A DNA stretch of 60,000 nucleotides from Apostichopus japonicus (Eukaryota > Echinodermata > Holothuroidea > Aspidochirotida > Stichopodidae): assembly GCF_037975245.1 (NCBI RefSeq), contig NC_092574.1, positions 24,458,713 to 24,518,712 of the forward strand, in the 5' to 3' direction. Positions within the stretch are counted from its first letter, which is position 1. The number at the start of each line of letters is the position of its first letter. A program made the position numbers and the translations under genes. This document shows, one piece after another, positions 12,295 through 24,192 of the stretch. The notes under the pieces are model-generated. The model made no database searches, had not been told where the DNA came from, and was given only the letters and a program-made list of their open reading frames with translations.

Positions 12295-13920
12295 TTAAAA
12301 AAGTTAAGAAAAAAAAGGAGGATAAAACGGAAGACGAGAGACCGTGAAAATGAAGGCGAGTGAGAGAGAAAATGAAATATTTGATGGGATGATATGGTTT
12401 AATGTACAATACGTGTAGACATTTGATATGTATCAAAAACATTGATAGCTACAAGCACTAAAATGGAGAACATATTCCTGTTTCATGTATTTATTGTATT
12501 ATTTCGTTTTGAGTAAGAGAAACTCGGTTTATGTTTTTTTGTTGTTGTTGAAAGGAGGGTATATTTATCAGCTAGTAATTTCTTTCTTGATATTGCTTTG
12601 TAACTGTTGACCGTGTTCTATAGACTTTTATCACAACCGAAAGTTAACTCACTCTTTAAATAAGATTTAACAGGTTATCATATTATGAGATTTTAGAGAA
12701 TCCAAGAAAATATGAGCATATATTTATCATCTTATCCGACGGAATTTGTATTCGTGGATGTTAGAACGTGATTATACCGGAAACCGCAAACGACGATGTT
12801 TATAAAACCGAATTACGTCCACATACATATTTGTCTTCCAGTTTGTCGTTTCTTGTACTCAGTTATGAATTTTGATGACATTTCAAATCTCTGAAGTGTC
12901 CCTCAGATTCCATTTTTTCAATTCGTTTTATAATAGACAATTCACCTGGGATTTGTTTTTATCGTTCAGAAATCCCAAAGCAAATGTTTAATTTCCCAAG
13001 TCACCATTTTTGTATTGCATTTGTAAATATTTTCACTACCTGTACGTCGCACACTAAATAATATTACGTTATGAGAGACATAGAGAGAGAGTGAAAAAAT
13101 ATGACAAAGAAATTGCATCATAATATCTGCATGAATCAGTGACATATTGGTCCATAAAATTATGCCAATTGCATCTAGATATGAATATCGCTGACATAAT
13201 AATATATCACCATAGCAACACTAATTTCGGTCCTTTCTTTCTGTTACTTTTGAGAATCATAATTCAATGGGACACCAATTTTCATTACTTTTGAGAGTAA
13301 CAGATTTTTTTGTTATCTAATTTGTTCTTGAACCGAATTTGTTGCCGGACGTTATTTTAACATTCAATTACGCCAAAGGAAGCAATTTCTCGACCAGATA
13401 TGATTTAATTATGTTACAATTCAATTATTGAATTGGAACAATAACTGTTTCGAATAAAAAACACTTTTCTAAATTTGGTCGTAACTTCCGGAAATATAAT
13501 AACTTTTATGGAAAGATAGAAGAAGAAGAAGAAGAAATAAAAATAAAAATAACCTGTCAGCCTTTGCTGGAATGTGGCTACAGGCTATCAAAAATATCAC
13601 CTCAGAGATACATTGAACAGCAGCAAAATGTTGGCACAATAAAAGTACAAATAAGGAAAATGTGAACGTGGTTAAAAAAAAAACACATACACACAAAGAA
13701 GACAAAAAATAGAGCAAAGAAAATTAATTCACACTGGATTTTTTTTTTGCGATGGATCAATATAATTCTAAAGACATGGAAGTAGAGATATGGCTTCTAT
13801 TGATTTCTAAAGCAAGAGAGAAATGTGATCAACCGAAGAAATCTTATTTGTGGTCACGTGATTAATTGAAACACATTTCAGGCAAATTGTTACCTTTAAG
13901 AGAGAGAAGTAGAGAAGATA
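12295..13920 (+). repeat. Direct duplication X, first part (block A remnant plus block B)
   Basis: This matches 49040-50663 closely, with small differences such as a (GAA)n length change (13518-13536 against 50264-50303) and about 28 bp around 13621 absent in Y. It ends at the insertion site of the 9-kb element, where the matching point in Y is the empty TA at 50662-50663. No gene recognised. Confidence 0.85.
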
Positions 13921-14031
13921 CTTTCTTAAATTCTTAGACTGAAATTTCAGTCTAAGGTTTGACTGAAATTTATTTCAGTCCATAAGACCAGTGTCAGTGT
14001 GCCGAAAGGTGCTTATCAAGCTTCTTAAAAT

Positions 14032-14675
14032 TAGGATGCAGTAGAACTCGCCATTTTTTAAATTTCTGGCTCTGGCTGGAATTTTTTGTGGTTCTGGCCG
14101 GAACCACCAAAACCAAGAAAGTAATAAATAGGTTAAAAATAGCAATATTTCAGTTAACTAATGTGAATATTATGTAACATTATTCTCTTTTAAGACGACG
14201 TCATTCCTCTTAAAACGTCCCCACTCATCGACAATATTAAATGAAAGGGTAGGCCTTAGCAACATCATCGGTATAAATAATAACAAGCTGCTTGTTTATT
14301 TATTTTTTAGCATATTTGCTAACCCAAGGTTAAAGTCAAGGTTAACCTTTTGTTGACGCCTACGACAACGGCCGCAGAGTGATGTATGATTTGTTCCTTC
14401 TTTGCAGTCGAGACAAACTTGCTGTCAATAGTGAAAGTGTCTAATCAAGTGTACTGTATGCACTAACTTAAGGATAATTATATTGAAAAATGGTTTGAAA
14501 ATCATGTTTCAATGCACATAGTGACATGACTGATATTGTTTTAGACATGTTTCTCAATATTTTACAGTTAAATCAGTCATACATATTTCACTCTAACTAA
14601 CAAATGTAAAAAGTTCCAGTTCCGCTAGTTCTGGTTCCGACCGGAACTTAAAAATCTGGTTCTGGTGCATCCCTA
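14032..14675. mobile_element. hAT-like MITE nested in the 9-kb element
   Basis: Inverted ends TAGGATGCAGTAGAAC at 14032 against the complement of GTTCTGGTGCATCCCTA ending at 14675. Internal sequence near both ends repeats TCTGGCTCTGG / CCGGAACCA-type motifs. TAGGGATGCA is a common hAT terminus, from family knowledge. I do not see a matching 8-bp target duplication. Confidence 0.55.
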
Positions 14676-14705
14676 ATATTAGAATATAAATATATTTTGT
14701 TACAG

Positions 14706-17700
14706 GAGCATTATTACAGCAATGGGCAGGGATTCCTCGAGTATAGACTCAAAAATATCCGCTCAACTAAACCGCAAGCTGACCATATGCGGCAACGAAA
14801 AGGTCTTGTATCTGCATCTAATCCAGATGGGCCTGGTCATTCTCTTGCTGAAGAGACGGATGAAATCATGGATAAGGTAGATATTTTATCAAATTGTTTA
14901 TCATGTAAAGAATTTTTGATGTTTTAGGTTTATCAGTATTAAAAAAATTGGTATGAATAAAGTTACTGGTATATCTATTGGTTTGGCAGCACTTAACATT
15001 AAGGCAGAAACAAAGAAAAATTCGAGGCATTACTGAGACAAATTTCAAATTCCTTTAAATTATGTTTGTTTGTTCGGAGTTTAACGGCAAAGTTTAACGG
15101 CACCACGATAGTCCGAATGGAAAGGTGCCAATAGGTAAGTTTAGGAAATTAGGAAAATTGGAGTAAATTAGAGAAAAGTAAATTATAAGCACCAAAGAAT
15201 GCCAATATTTATGGACAAAATGAAAAATTATAATTATAAATTTTTCTAACTCCGAAAAACACAGTGAGACACTTTGTGGGTAGAAAAATGAAGGGAGGCC
15301 ATTAGGGCCAGTGAGGGTGTACAGTGTTAAAAGATTACCAGGGCATTCTAGACACGGTAGAATGCGGTGCATAGGTTGTGGGGAGACAGGTAAGTGGGGA
15401 ACGAAGTAAATTTATAAATTTTTCATGATAATGCAGGTTCTGAGTTTATATTAAAGCCCCTTGTTAAATGTTTTCCATGAGACCAACTGTGCTTGATGGA
15501 GCAGTAAGACCAAGTCTGATTGATGGAGCAGTGAGAGCAATTCTTATTGATCCGTTGATGAGGCAGTGGTACTATTGACTCTTCATAATTGATGTAGTAG
15601 TGAAGCCCAACTGTGATTGATGTTGCAGTAGGGCAACCACTGGTGTAACAAATTGTAACCTGATTTTATAATTATATTTGATTGTTTAGGTTAATTGGAT
15701 GAAATACTCAGTTCCTAGTGAGAATCCATCTAAGCATCTCAACTTCTTTAAGGACACTCACCACTACAGAAGGCAGTGGATGGAATCAGGCAGTAAGACA
15801 ATTACGGAAATTTTACAGAAGTTTCCCAGATTTCAGGATATGCCTAATTTGGTAAGTTTCAGTTTTTAGATGTCTTGTCAAAAATGCCAGCCCTACGAAC
15901 CATTGTCCATTTTTCACAATTGACAGGAAAAGCAAGTGTTACATGACATGATGTACCTGGCTGCCTGCATGGGAGTCACCCATGTCTGGTTCTCTGAACA
16001 CTGAAAACTTAAATTGGTTCACCGACTAACATAACGTTAGTCCATCTGGTGCCTCTCCCGACTAACATAGCCTTGGTCAGTTGCTATACCGACTAATTTA
16101 TTCCTTAGTCAGTTGGATTTCTTAGTCGGTCATCTTAGTCCGTCAGCTTAGTCGATCAACAATTTCTTAGTCGGTAAATGTATATTAGTCAGTTACATTA
16201 GTTGGTGACATTAGTCGGTCTTTACCGACCAATTTATATGAGCCACCGACTAGTTTATAGCAGGTTTTACATTAGTCAGGATGGTGCCTCTCCCGACTAA
16301 CCTTTCTTAGTCCGTATCGACTGACTAGTTGCACCGACTAGATTCACTGAAAGAATTAAACCCGACTAGTTTCACTGACTAGCATCACTGAAAGAAAAGA
16401 GCGAAGAAGAAACACAAATAATGTGTACGTTGGCAGTATTTATTTCTGATAAAACTTCTGATGTCTACAAAAGGCTGACTTTCGACAGATAGAGAAGAAA
16501 TCACTGTAAATAAAATCTGAAAATCTGAGTTTTTTTCCAACAAAGTTAAGACAAGTTAATGGATCAAACATGAATCGCAAAAGTATAGCACTGCACAATA
16601 ATGCAAAGTTGGATCTTGGGCAAGGGTTCCTCATGACTTTCCTTTTAAAGTGGTACCCCAAATCGACACCAGTTAAGTCTTCACGAACAAAGAGTGTTTC
16701 TCTTAACTACAAATGGCCTCCCACTTGTCTTCAGGAAGCCAAAATCTGCACCATTATTGACCTGTGAACAGAAAATATGATATACGTGTAAGCACAGATA
16801 CAGATATAGCACATGATAACTCACATTATCATAAACATACATTTACCTTAAAATTTTATAACATATTGGGAGGTATACATTTAAATCTAGGTCCCTCAAA
16901 TTATAAGCCAGGAATAGCAGCTTTACCAAATTATTATTAGCTTTGCACAGCATAACACCAAGTTATTTCTCAAAACTTAATAATTATGTTAATCATGATA
17001 ATAATGATCCCAATAGACCGGGATCCCAGAGGGTTTGGTTAGCTGGGAAGGTAACCAATTGCCTTGTACATCACAATGTTCACAGTGCATTCCTGTATAT
17101 GAAACCAGACGACTGGCAAACCGACTGTGGTGGGTGTGGCTGGGAGAGCAATTTTAAAGTCACCTGATAGCTAACCTAGATCAGTTGTCATGGTAACACA
17201 TCAAAGTAAGTACAATATGTCAGGTATGGCCCCAAGAGCAACAAATGGCCATTGCCAGTAATTATTGGTGGTGGGGTACCCCTGCCAGTGATCTATATTT
17301 GACCCCTCAAGGCTGACCTAGGTCAGCTCATGAGGTAACCACTTAAAACCTACTGGAAAATGTTGGTTAGGGCTTCAGATACAACTGATGGGCATAATTA
17401 TCTAAGAAATCTAAGAATCGATGCATATACATACACATAAACAGAATAATTTGAATTCGCGCAAGTGAACCCTGCACTACATTGGACAGTAAAAAAACGT
17501 GCAATTAGACCAAACTAAACGTACTAAATTTTCCGTTACTTCTACATAAAATATCAATACAAATACAGCAACTTACTCTTTTGGCAGTATACTAAAAGCA
17601 CATGTTATAATAACTTCAGACTATCAAGCTTTCCTGAGAAAAAAAAACGGTTAATACTTCTTACAGTAAGCAAGTCGACCGTGAAGGAATGTCGCAACAT

Positions 17701-20700
17701 GTGTTCAGCCGACTGTGACTGTACGTTTGAAGGTCTAGCCTTGCTTATTCAATATCACAAAGCCTACCCATTTAGATTCACATGGGAAATTACAGGAAAT
17801 CTTTACCAAATGAGTGTAGACTTCAAATAAACTATTGAGCCTTATAGTTCCAGCATTTGTTTGGGAATAAATTAGAAGATTATGTGCCACTGTTCAATCT
17901 AGCCCAATACACACATAACACATTGTTAATTGGTGTTTAGAATGCACACTTTAGTGTTGAGAATGCACTGCAGTACCCAGTAGAAGCCTATAGGCTACTC
18001 ACTGTCATTGCACTTGTGTATTGCGAAACGCCAACGTGACAACGGTAGCGTTACACTAACCATAATACAGTACTAGTGCCAGTGGCCTAACAATTAACTT
18101 TAATTTTACCTTCTAGTTAAAGGAATAACAGGTAGGCCGATGATGCAGTTAATACCTCCATTCTTCTAAAGACCTTCTTGGGTGATTTACGGTTGAAAGT
18201 TGCTTAGAGTGATCGTATGAAACTATGCCAAGCCCAGCAAGCTGCCGTTGCCTCACGGTTTCCAAATTGAAGTGAATCGAATTGGGTTAAAATACATTAG
18301 TCCGTAGACACCGACTAAGCTACGATTATGGCGTAAATCGGGTGTCCGTATCGTTCTTAGTCCATGGGTTAAAATACCTTAGTCCGTCGCCACCGACTAA
18401 GCTGCGATTATATTTTCCTTAGTCAGTGTAAACTAACTAAGAAGCAGCGATGAAACGAAGATTTTTGCTAGTCCTGGTGCATTGACTAACGTTAAAGACT
18501 AATTTAACGTTAGTCCGTGGCAATATTGACTAGTTTATTTTTTCAGTGAACACTATTCGCGAAGAGAAGTGTGAAAAGGCAGTTTTCATTCATTTCCCCA
18601 TCTTTCTCGTCCGTCCCCTGGTTAAGGTTGTTGTTGTGCGCCCCCAGGTTCCTGACTGTATCGCCTGACTATACTGGTATTAAATTTTAATTGTAAAGCT
18701 CATTGAGACCGGTTTTGGTATATTGCGCTATATCAAGCATTTCTAATAATTATAATCTTCTATACAATCAATCAAGGGCATAGGAACCGGGGGGCTGGGG
18801 GGCGCCAGCCCCCCCAGTGAAAAATATGGGGGGCGGAAGTATCATTCCGCCCCCCCGCTTCGCAAGTCAGAATACCCCTTTTTCATTTCCAAATGAGAAA
18901 AAAAATCTCATTTGGAGCACCAAATTGCATCTAAGGCCAGGTGAAAATGCAAAATTTTTGTAAAAATGGAGTGGGTGTTGAAGTGTGCTATATTGCACCA
19001 AATTGCATCTGAGGCCACCTGGAAATGCTAAAAAAATCCAAAGGGGAGGGGGAACCCCCTCCCCTTAGACCCCTCCCCCAGGTCGGCCATCAGTCTTCAG
19101 CCCCCCCCCCCACTCAAAAATACCTTCCTACGCCACTGCAATCAATAGATAACTGGAGAAGCAATATTCAGATTTGATGTGGTAAGTTTCATAATTGTGA
19201 TACTAGAAAAATCTCCTAGCATTCTGATTTGCAGTAATTAAATGTTTACATTTCTTCCAGATTAACGAGGAGTTTCGATTAATGTTTGCGGAATCCAGCG
19301 ATAACTTCATTACAAAGTGGGCTGGATACAGAGACCGCGTCATAGAAGTAGGAAAGAAAACCTCACCAGCTATTGCGAATATGATTGATGCTTTTGAGGA
19401 AACTGATAGTAGTAAGTTAAATTAGTATAGCTATCATATTTCAAAGTTTTTTTTGTATGCCTTTTTCTAGCTAACCAATCAAATAGTGATCACATATAAA
19501 GTGTTTTGGGCATTTCCCCTTGGTAAGAGGCTGTAAAGTTCTCAATTTTATTCTTATTCTCAATTTGGGCAAATTATGCAATGAACCATAACTTTAAAAA
19601 ATCAATATATCAATTACTTTGTAGTTTGTGTAATACAGAATTTTATATTTATTTGGATGTATAACTTATCTGGATTTTATTTAAAAGGGTTATTTATGGA
19701 ATTGTGCCATTTGTTCAAATTAACTTGTACTATGATTTATTGCATTTAATTAACCACAGACTATGCCTTCGAGGTTATGTTTAAAACTTCAAACTCAATT
19801 TTCTTTTCAGAGGATATGTGTGCTTTATATACATTGATATATATACTGCACAGGTCAGTGACAATGTTAAAACAGAAGCAGTCCACTAGCAGAGCAGGGG
19901 CACTGTTGTACTTCCTTCAGAACAAACCTGTGAGTATTTTATGACAATATACTGCATATTCCCTTATAAATGCTCAAAGCCATATAAACACCCCTGCATT
20001 TAATGGAAAAGTTATGGTTTTACAAAATTTACTGGGCTAAACAAGATGGAAAAAGTTTGTCTGGTGTAAATGGTTTTAAATGTAAAGCCAACCAATATTA
20101 TTTATGCCATTATTAGTAAGGAATAACAAAGATAGAGATGGAAAACGGTTGACTTATGAACCCTTCAGGTGTTTGAGATATACAGTTATTGATACTGAAG
20201 GTAGACTCTGTCAGTCTGTCCAGGGCTGTTATAACCAATTTTGTAAAGTTGTCTGTCCAGGGTTTGTGAATTTTTAGTGACATTCTAGGGAGATCATGTA
20301 AGAAGTTTAGTATGTGTGAAATTTTCTTCTAGTATGAATAAACTGGAAGTGTCATGGAAAAATCTGATTGGCAGTTTGCTTAATGTTCAGATGTGAATTT
20401 AATAGTATGGAGTGAAATATACATATTTTTTTTGTCATTTCTTCCTAGCTTGGCACGAGTATTGATGCTACTACTGCCGGAAAAGATGAAAAGTATGTAC
20501 AACCGTACATACTTTCACTCGGTCCTGCCCTAAATCCGTCGCAGTTCTTCATTGTGGTGGATAGAATTCCAATTCCTGCAGGAACCAATCTCATACAGGC
20601 TGTGGATAGGTTATTTAAAGCACATTATGCTTTTAATGTGCATTATGCTTTGGCACTTCTTCAATTTTGGGAATTTTTAGCTGCCTTTTTATATGGAGTG

Positions 20701-20772
20701 ATTCCTGCTACTTCAGTAAAGGCACCATTGCGTAGCTTGGCATCTAACATTAAACTAATTTCTCCTAAGTAG
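14706..20772 (+). CDS. Spliced gene of an uncharacterised family inside the 9-kb element (5 exons seen; 5' end missing)
   Basis: Five exons join in frame with GT-AG borders: 14706-14876, 15690-15851, 19261-19411 (ends phase 1), 19811-19929 and 20449-20772 (stop TAG). They give about 308 residues. No start codon was found upstream, so the N-terminus may lie on an unrecognised exon. The parts are a polar N-terminus (RQRKGLVSASNPDGPG), a helical middle with KTITEILQKFPRFQDMPNL and INEEFRLMFAES..FITKW, a segment LYTLIYILHRSVTMLKQKQS, and a C-terminal domain PYILSLGP..SQFFIVVDRI..LFKAHYAFNVHY. That C-terminal pattern recalls uncharacterised proteins common in fish and marine invertebrates (from memory, unverified). 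All five exons are free of stops and frameshifts, which suggests recent function. I assign no function. Confidence 0.75.
16003..18546. mobile_element. 2.5-kb nested element with TTAGTCGGT repeat arrays at both ends
   Basis: It is flanked by an 8-bp direct repeat TGAACACT (15995-16002 and 18547-18554) and its ends include CTGAAAA / TTTTCAG. About 360 bp at the left (16020-16380) and 270 bp at the right (18280-18550) are packed with variants of TTAGTCGGT and ACCGACTAA in both orientations. The interior (16440-18270) has no recognisable protein; the short frames show no motifs. It sits in the intron between the second and third exons of the cargo gene. Eight-base duplications point to hAT- or P-like elements, but the target length is ambiguous because the repeat overlaps the terminal sequence. 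Confidence 0.7.
18779..19140. mobile_element. GC-rich MITE-like repeat
   Basis: Ends GCATAGGAACCGGGGGG and the complement of CTTCCTACGCCACTGC form degenerate inverted repeats (GCRTAGGAA). Inside are G7/C7 blocks, two copies of CACCAAATTGCATCTRAGG (near 18919 and 18998) and a stem GAGAAAAAAAATCTC. A very similar class of repeat ending in TACGCCACTG is familiar from marine invertebrate genomes (general knowledge). No coding. Confidence 0.6.
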
Positions 20773-21171
20773 CTTTTTAGAGTGGTGTTGCAAGTGTTTA
20801 TTTGTATGCTGTATTTTATTTTGATTTTGGGTCATGTAAACAATTATTTTGTTTATGTAAGCACCAGTACTATCAGTATTATAACTTAGTTTGGTACAAT
20901 TCTGAATTGTAATCCAGTCGGACAGTTTCCAAAAATGGTTCAATTACGAGAAATGGGTGTCAGAATGGTGTGGGTTGGGAAGAGATGGGGTTGGGAATAA
21001 GCAGCAGAAATGAAAACCCTGAAGGGTAGGTGGAAAGGTTGGGAGTTTAAAAAATGTGGGGGTTGGCAAGAGGTTGGAGTTTGGAAGAAGGGTGGTGTGG
21101 AAAGGACCAACATTAAGCTTCAACGTCTTTCCAACTCTTACCTTCTTGCGATGCATGCATTTACCTTATAA

Positions 21172-21563
21172 CAGGGTTGTCCAACCTACGGCCCGCGGGC
21201 CACAGTCGGGCCCGCCGCAGGGTTGCGTCCGGCCCGTCAGAGGTGCTCTACGATGCGAAATTTTAGTGAGCAAATTTATTGATAACAATTTGAAGCTATT
21301 TAATCAGTCATTCGAACCTTCTGGGTCCAAAAAACTGCATACATGTCAGTTTGTGTGACACTCTCTCAACGGAGGGGGGGGGGGCTGGACTTTATTCATC
21401 TGTTTTATCAGGAAGGAAAATAAATCAGTGCGATCCGCGCGCAGTGCTCACAGTTTGCTGCCTTGGGCTTCGGGCAAAATATCGAGCGTAGGGTTTTTGC
21501 GGCCCCCTCCTTCTTCATAATCATTCCATGTGGCCCTCCTCTGCAAAAGGTTGGACAACCCTG
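21172..21563. mobile_element. hAT-type MITE, 392 bp
   Basis: Ends CAGGGTTGTCCAACCT and AGGTTGGACAACCCTG are near-perfect inverted repeats, and the following GGCCCGCGGGCC palindrome is typical of hAT non-autonomous elements. Flanking 8-mers CCTTATAA (21164-21171) and CCTTACAG (21564-21571) agree at 6 of 8 positions, as expected for an aged 8-bp target duplication. It lies 3' of the cargo gene. Confidence 0.8.
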
Positions 21564-21686
21564 CCTTACAGTATAACATGTATGAGAAATATTTCAGTTG
21601 TTTTTATACTTAACTTTTTATTTCGAAAATTGCATTCTCTGTACGTAAGTTGGTTGTAATATGTAAGCTGTCAATTGTAATCCATT

Positions 21687-21857
21687 CATTGTCAGTCACT
21701 TTGCCAAATGGCCTTTTCCAGTATTTGTCCATTGCCAGTCACTTTCCAAGTGGCGTTTGCCAGTATTCATCTATTGCCGGTCACTTTCCAAGTGGCCTAT
21801 GCCAGCATCCGTTCATTGTTGGTCACTTTCCAAGTGGCCTTTGCCATAATTTGTTCT
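21687..21857 (+). repeat. ~43-bp tandem repeat, four units
   Basis: Units begin CATTGCCAGTCACTTTCC and include AAGTGGCCTTTGCCAG; starts are at about 21687, 21730, 21772 and 21814. Reading frames across it are periodic (LPVTFQVAFASI-type) only because 43 bp repeats; I do not regard them as coding. Confidence 0.8.
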
Positions 21858-22599
21858 TTAAGTACAATTAGGGTTTTATATTTTAAATTTCGTTGTACCA
21901 ATATCTGTATAATTGGGGAACTTGCCCTGTCATAATTGGTTCGGGTTGTTATTATATTTGCAACAACTGCTACATATTGGTTTCACTTAAAAGAATGAAT
22001 CTAAATTAAAACATAACAATGAATGTTTCAAGCCTTAGAGTTTTAGGACACTAAATAAAAAAGTTATGGTCAAATTATACATTTCTGGTAAACTTGACCA
22101 CATTTAAAGAGTTTGCGTGTCAAATGGTCGGCACCGGAATTGCAACTTTAATGTTTGGACTTAAAATTTGAATAACCCTTATTAGTAACCTAATTATTAA
22201 TAACCTAAGATATCATAAATAAAACCCAAGCAAACAAACTTACCTTTTGCACTTTTTTTTTATTTGTTTATAAATTTTCTTAAATGTATCCAAGAAAATA
22301 AATAAAGTTGTAATACAGTTTTTAAACTTTTAACAGGTGTTTTGTTTTCTTATTTTCATAGTTAAAGCAAAATATAAGTTAAAAATATGTAACTATTGAA
22401 CCAAAAGAGGTATCACCCTGCCTTTTTAACCAGTTTGTGTCTAAAATTATACTCCATATATGAATATTTACAATTCTACAGGAATATTCCTTTAATCTGC
22501 CTGGAGAGCGGAGTCTAAGATGATGAACTGAAATCGTCCCAATTTAGTGTTTTTGGGTAGTCTTTTGACTTGCCTATTGGATTATTAATCCCTGAATTA

Positions 22600-22914
22600 A
22601 AAGTATAAAATGACGATATTCAGTCTAGCCACTTTTCTTTAAAGTCTAATTGAATAAAATTATTCAAACCTTATAGGCTGGATTCTAATCTAATTTGGCT
22701 TAATTTCAGTGTAAGAAAGAGTAACTTTCAGTCCTGTTACACTGAAATTATTCAGTCTAGCTGGACTAAAAATCAGTCGTTTTACAGACTGAAAATTTTC
22801 AGTCCTTCCTTAGACTGAATTTCAGTCTGAAGGAACTGGTCCCTCAGTTCGTCCGCTCTTAGACTGAAATTTCAGTCTATTAGACTGAAATTTCAGTCTA
22901 AGAATTTAAGAGAG
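22600..22914. repeat. Subterminal palindromic array of the 9-kb element
   Basis: The right terminal 300 bp contains many ACTGAAA / TTTCAGT motifs, often as full palindromes AGACTGAAATTTCAGTCT (22860-22879 and 22882-22901). The left end has one full palindrome (13935-13952) and one half-spaced one. Such arrays are where transposases bind in several DNA-transposon groups; here the binding protein is unknown. Confidence 0.75.
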
Positions 22915-24192
22915 TAGAGATTGACAGAAAGAGAGAGAGAGAGAGGTGGAGAGAGAGGTAGAGAGAGCTTTAAGGGAGGGAAAGAGCAAAAGAGAACATA
23001 ATGCTATTAAAGGTGAACATGATTGTATAGATTAAACCAGCTGGAAGCGTTTAATTATTAAAATTAGATGTCTCCTTTCCACCGCTATGCTGAATCATTC
23101 AATTGGAAATATTTCTCGCAAATTATCAGGAAATATTGTCTCCTCTACAAGACAAGACTAAGACTAACGATATACGACTTTTATATATTTATTTATTTGT
23201 CTTTTGGATGCGAAATAGGCTAAATGTATTTTCCGCTCTGAAAAATGTCGGCAGCCGATATACGTGGTGATGAATGTGTTGAAATTATGCCTTGCTTTTC
23301 TGTAGATTTGAAGCATGCTTGGGGGAGGGGGTTGGTTGGTTGCTTCATCAATTTCTGACGAGTTTTACTAAACCTATATATATATATATATTTATGTTGC
23401 TAATAAGTATGATTTCATTTGTTCAAACAACATAAGCTGATTGTTTCACTAAATGAAAACTATGCTTATTTGTAGTGAGTACGGTAAAGAAAGACACATT
23501 TCGAAACTGAATTTTTGCTTGCAAGGTTACTAATGTCCAGCTTGTTTTAAACATACACAAAGAGAGGGGAAAGCAGGTCGAAAATATAAACGGAAAAACA
23601 ATTCTCGAAATTTAGACTATATAGTCAAGCTGTATGGGTTACATTGTGAAAGAAGTTTGCATCGATATGGTATCGAAAATATATCAAACTCAACTCGAAA
23701 AGCTATTTCATGTGCATCTCTTCATAAAATATTTTAATTCCTAACTCAGATTGTCCTTGCAAGTTATTCGTTTTTGCGGGTGAGGTCACGTGTGTCATAA
23801 CGATGCTACACAAGGGTAGAAAGGTTTTATGCAGTATTATGATAGTAATTCCAATCCTCCCCCCGTCTCTCTTATACCACCCTTCCTTGAAGAAGACCTT
23901 CCTTCGAATCCATGTGTAAATAATTCTAAAGGAGTGAAGGGAAAAGAAATAGAAACCCTCTCTTCCATCACCCGCCCCACCCTCCCCCTCCCCCTCCACC
24001 TCGTTTGCCACCCTTAACAATATTTCATCGTGCTCGTCAGGCAAGGAGGCATGTCATAATGCAGTTTGTTCTAGAAAAACGTGGAATAAAGAAATTCTCC
24101 CATATCAGATCGTACACACATTAAACACATATAAACCCCCCAAATTTATATGTTCCCGTGAAGCTTCAAACAACCGGAGACCGGAATGCCGG
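22915..24192 (+). repeat. Direct duplication X, continued
   Basis: It matches 50662-51984, including a GA-rich tract, a short (TA)n at 23375-23390, and a C-rich run near 23980. It ends at the left terminus of the Ginger-like element. Frames of ~110-137 residues on - (23703-24044 and 51485-51898) overlap between copies but differ by indels and look like shadows of the duplication and not a gene. Confidence 0.8.

Larger units (their letters stand above)
13921..22914. mobile_element. ~9.0-kb TA-inserted element with terminal inverted repeats and a spliced cargo gene
   Basis: The left end reads CTTTCTTAAATTCTTAGACT and the complement of the right end CTCTCTTAAATTCTTAGACT, one mismatch in 20, with the similarity continuing to about 35 bp. 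TA flanks both sides (13919-13920 and 22915-22916). The paralogous site in Y has a single TA (50662-50663) with the flanks joined exactly, so this is a clean insertion of 8994 bp. Near both ends are palindromic ACTGAAATTTCAGT motifs. TA duplication is typical of Tc1/mariner, but the size, the palindromic termini and the cargo do not fit that group. No DDE transposase is visible, so it could be non-autonomous or use an unrecognised enzyme. Confidence 0.85.

Noticed and set aside
16020-16380. CRISPR-like array
   Set aside because: Repeats are short, in both orientations and irregularly spaced, in a eukaryotic transposon.
21650-21935. Possible repeat protein with LPVTFQVAFASI units
   Set aside because: The periodicity comes from a 43-bp non-coding tandem repeat, frames switch between units, and there is no splice or start context.
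23703-24044. Frame conserved with 51485-51898
   Set aside because: Both lie in a recent direct duplication, so similarity does not show selection; indels alter the frame and no domain is seen.
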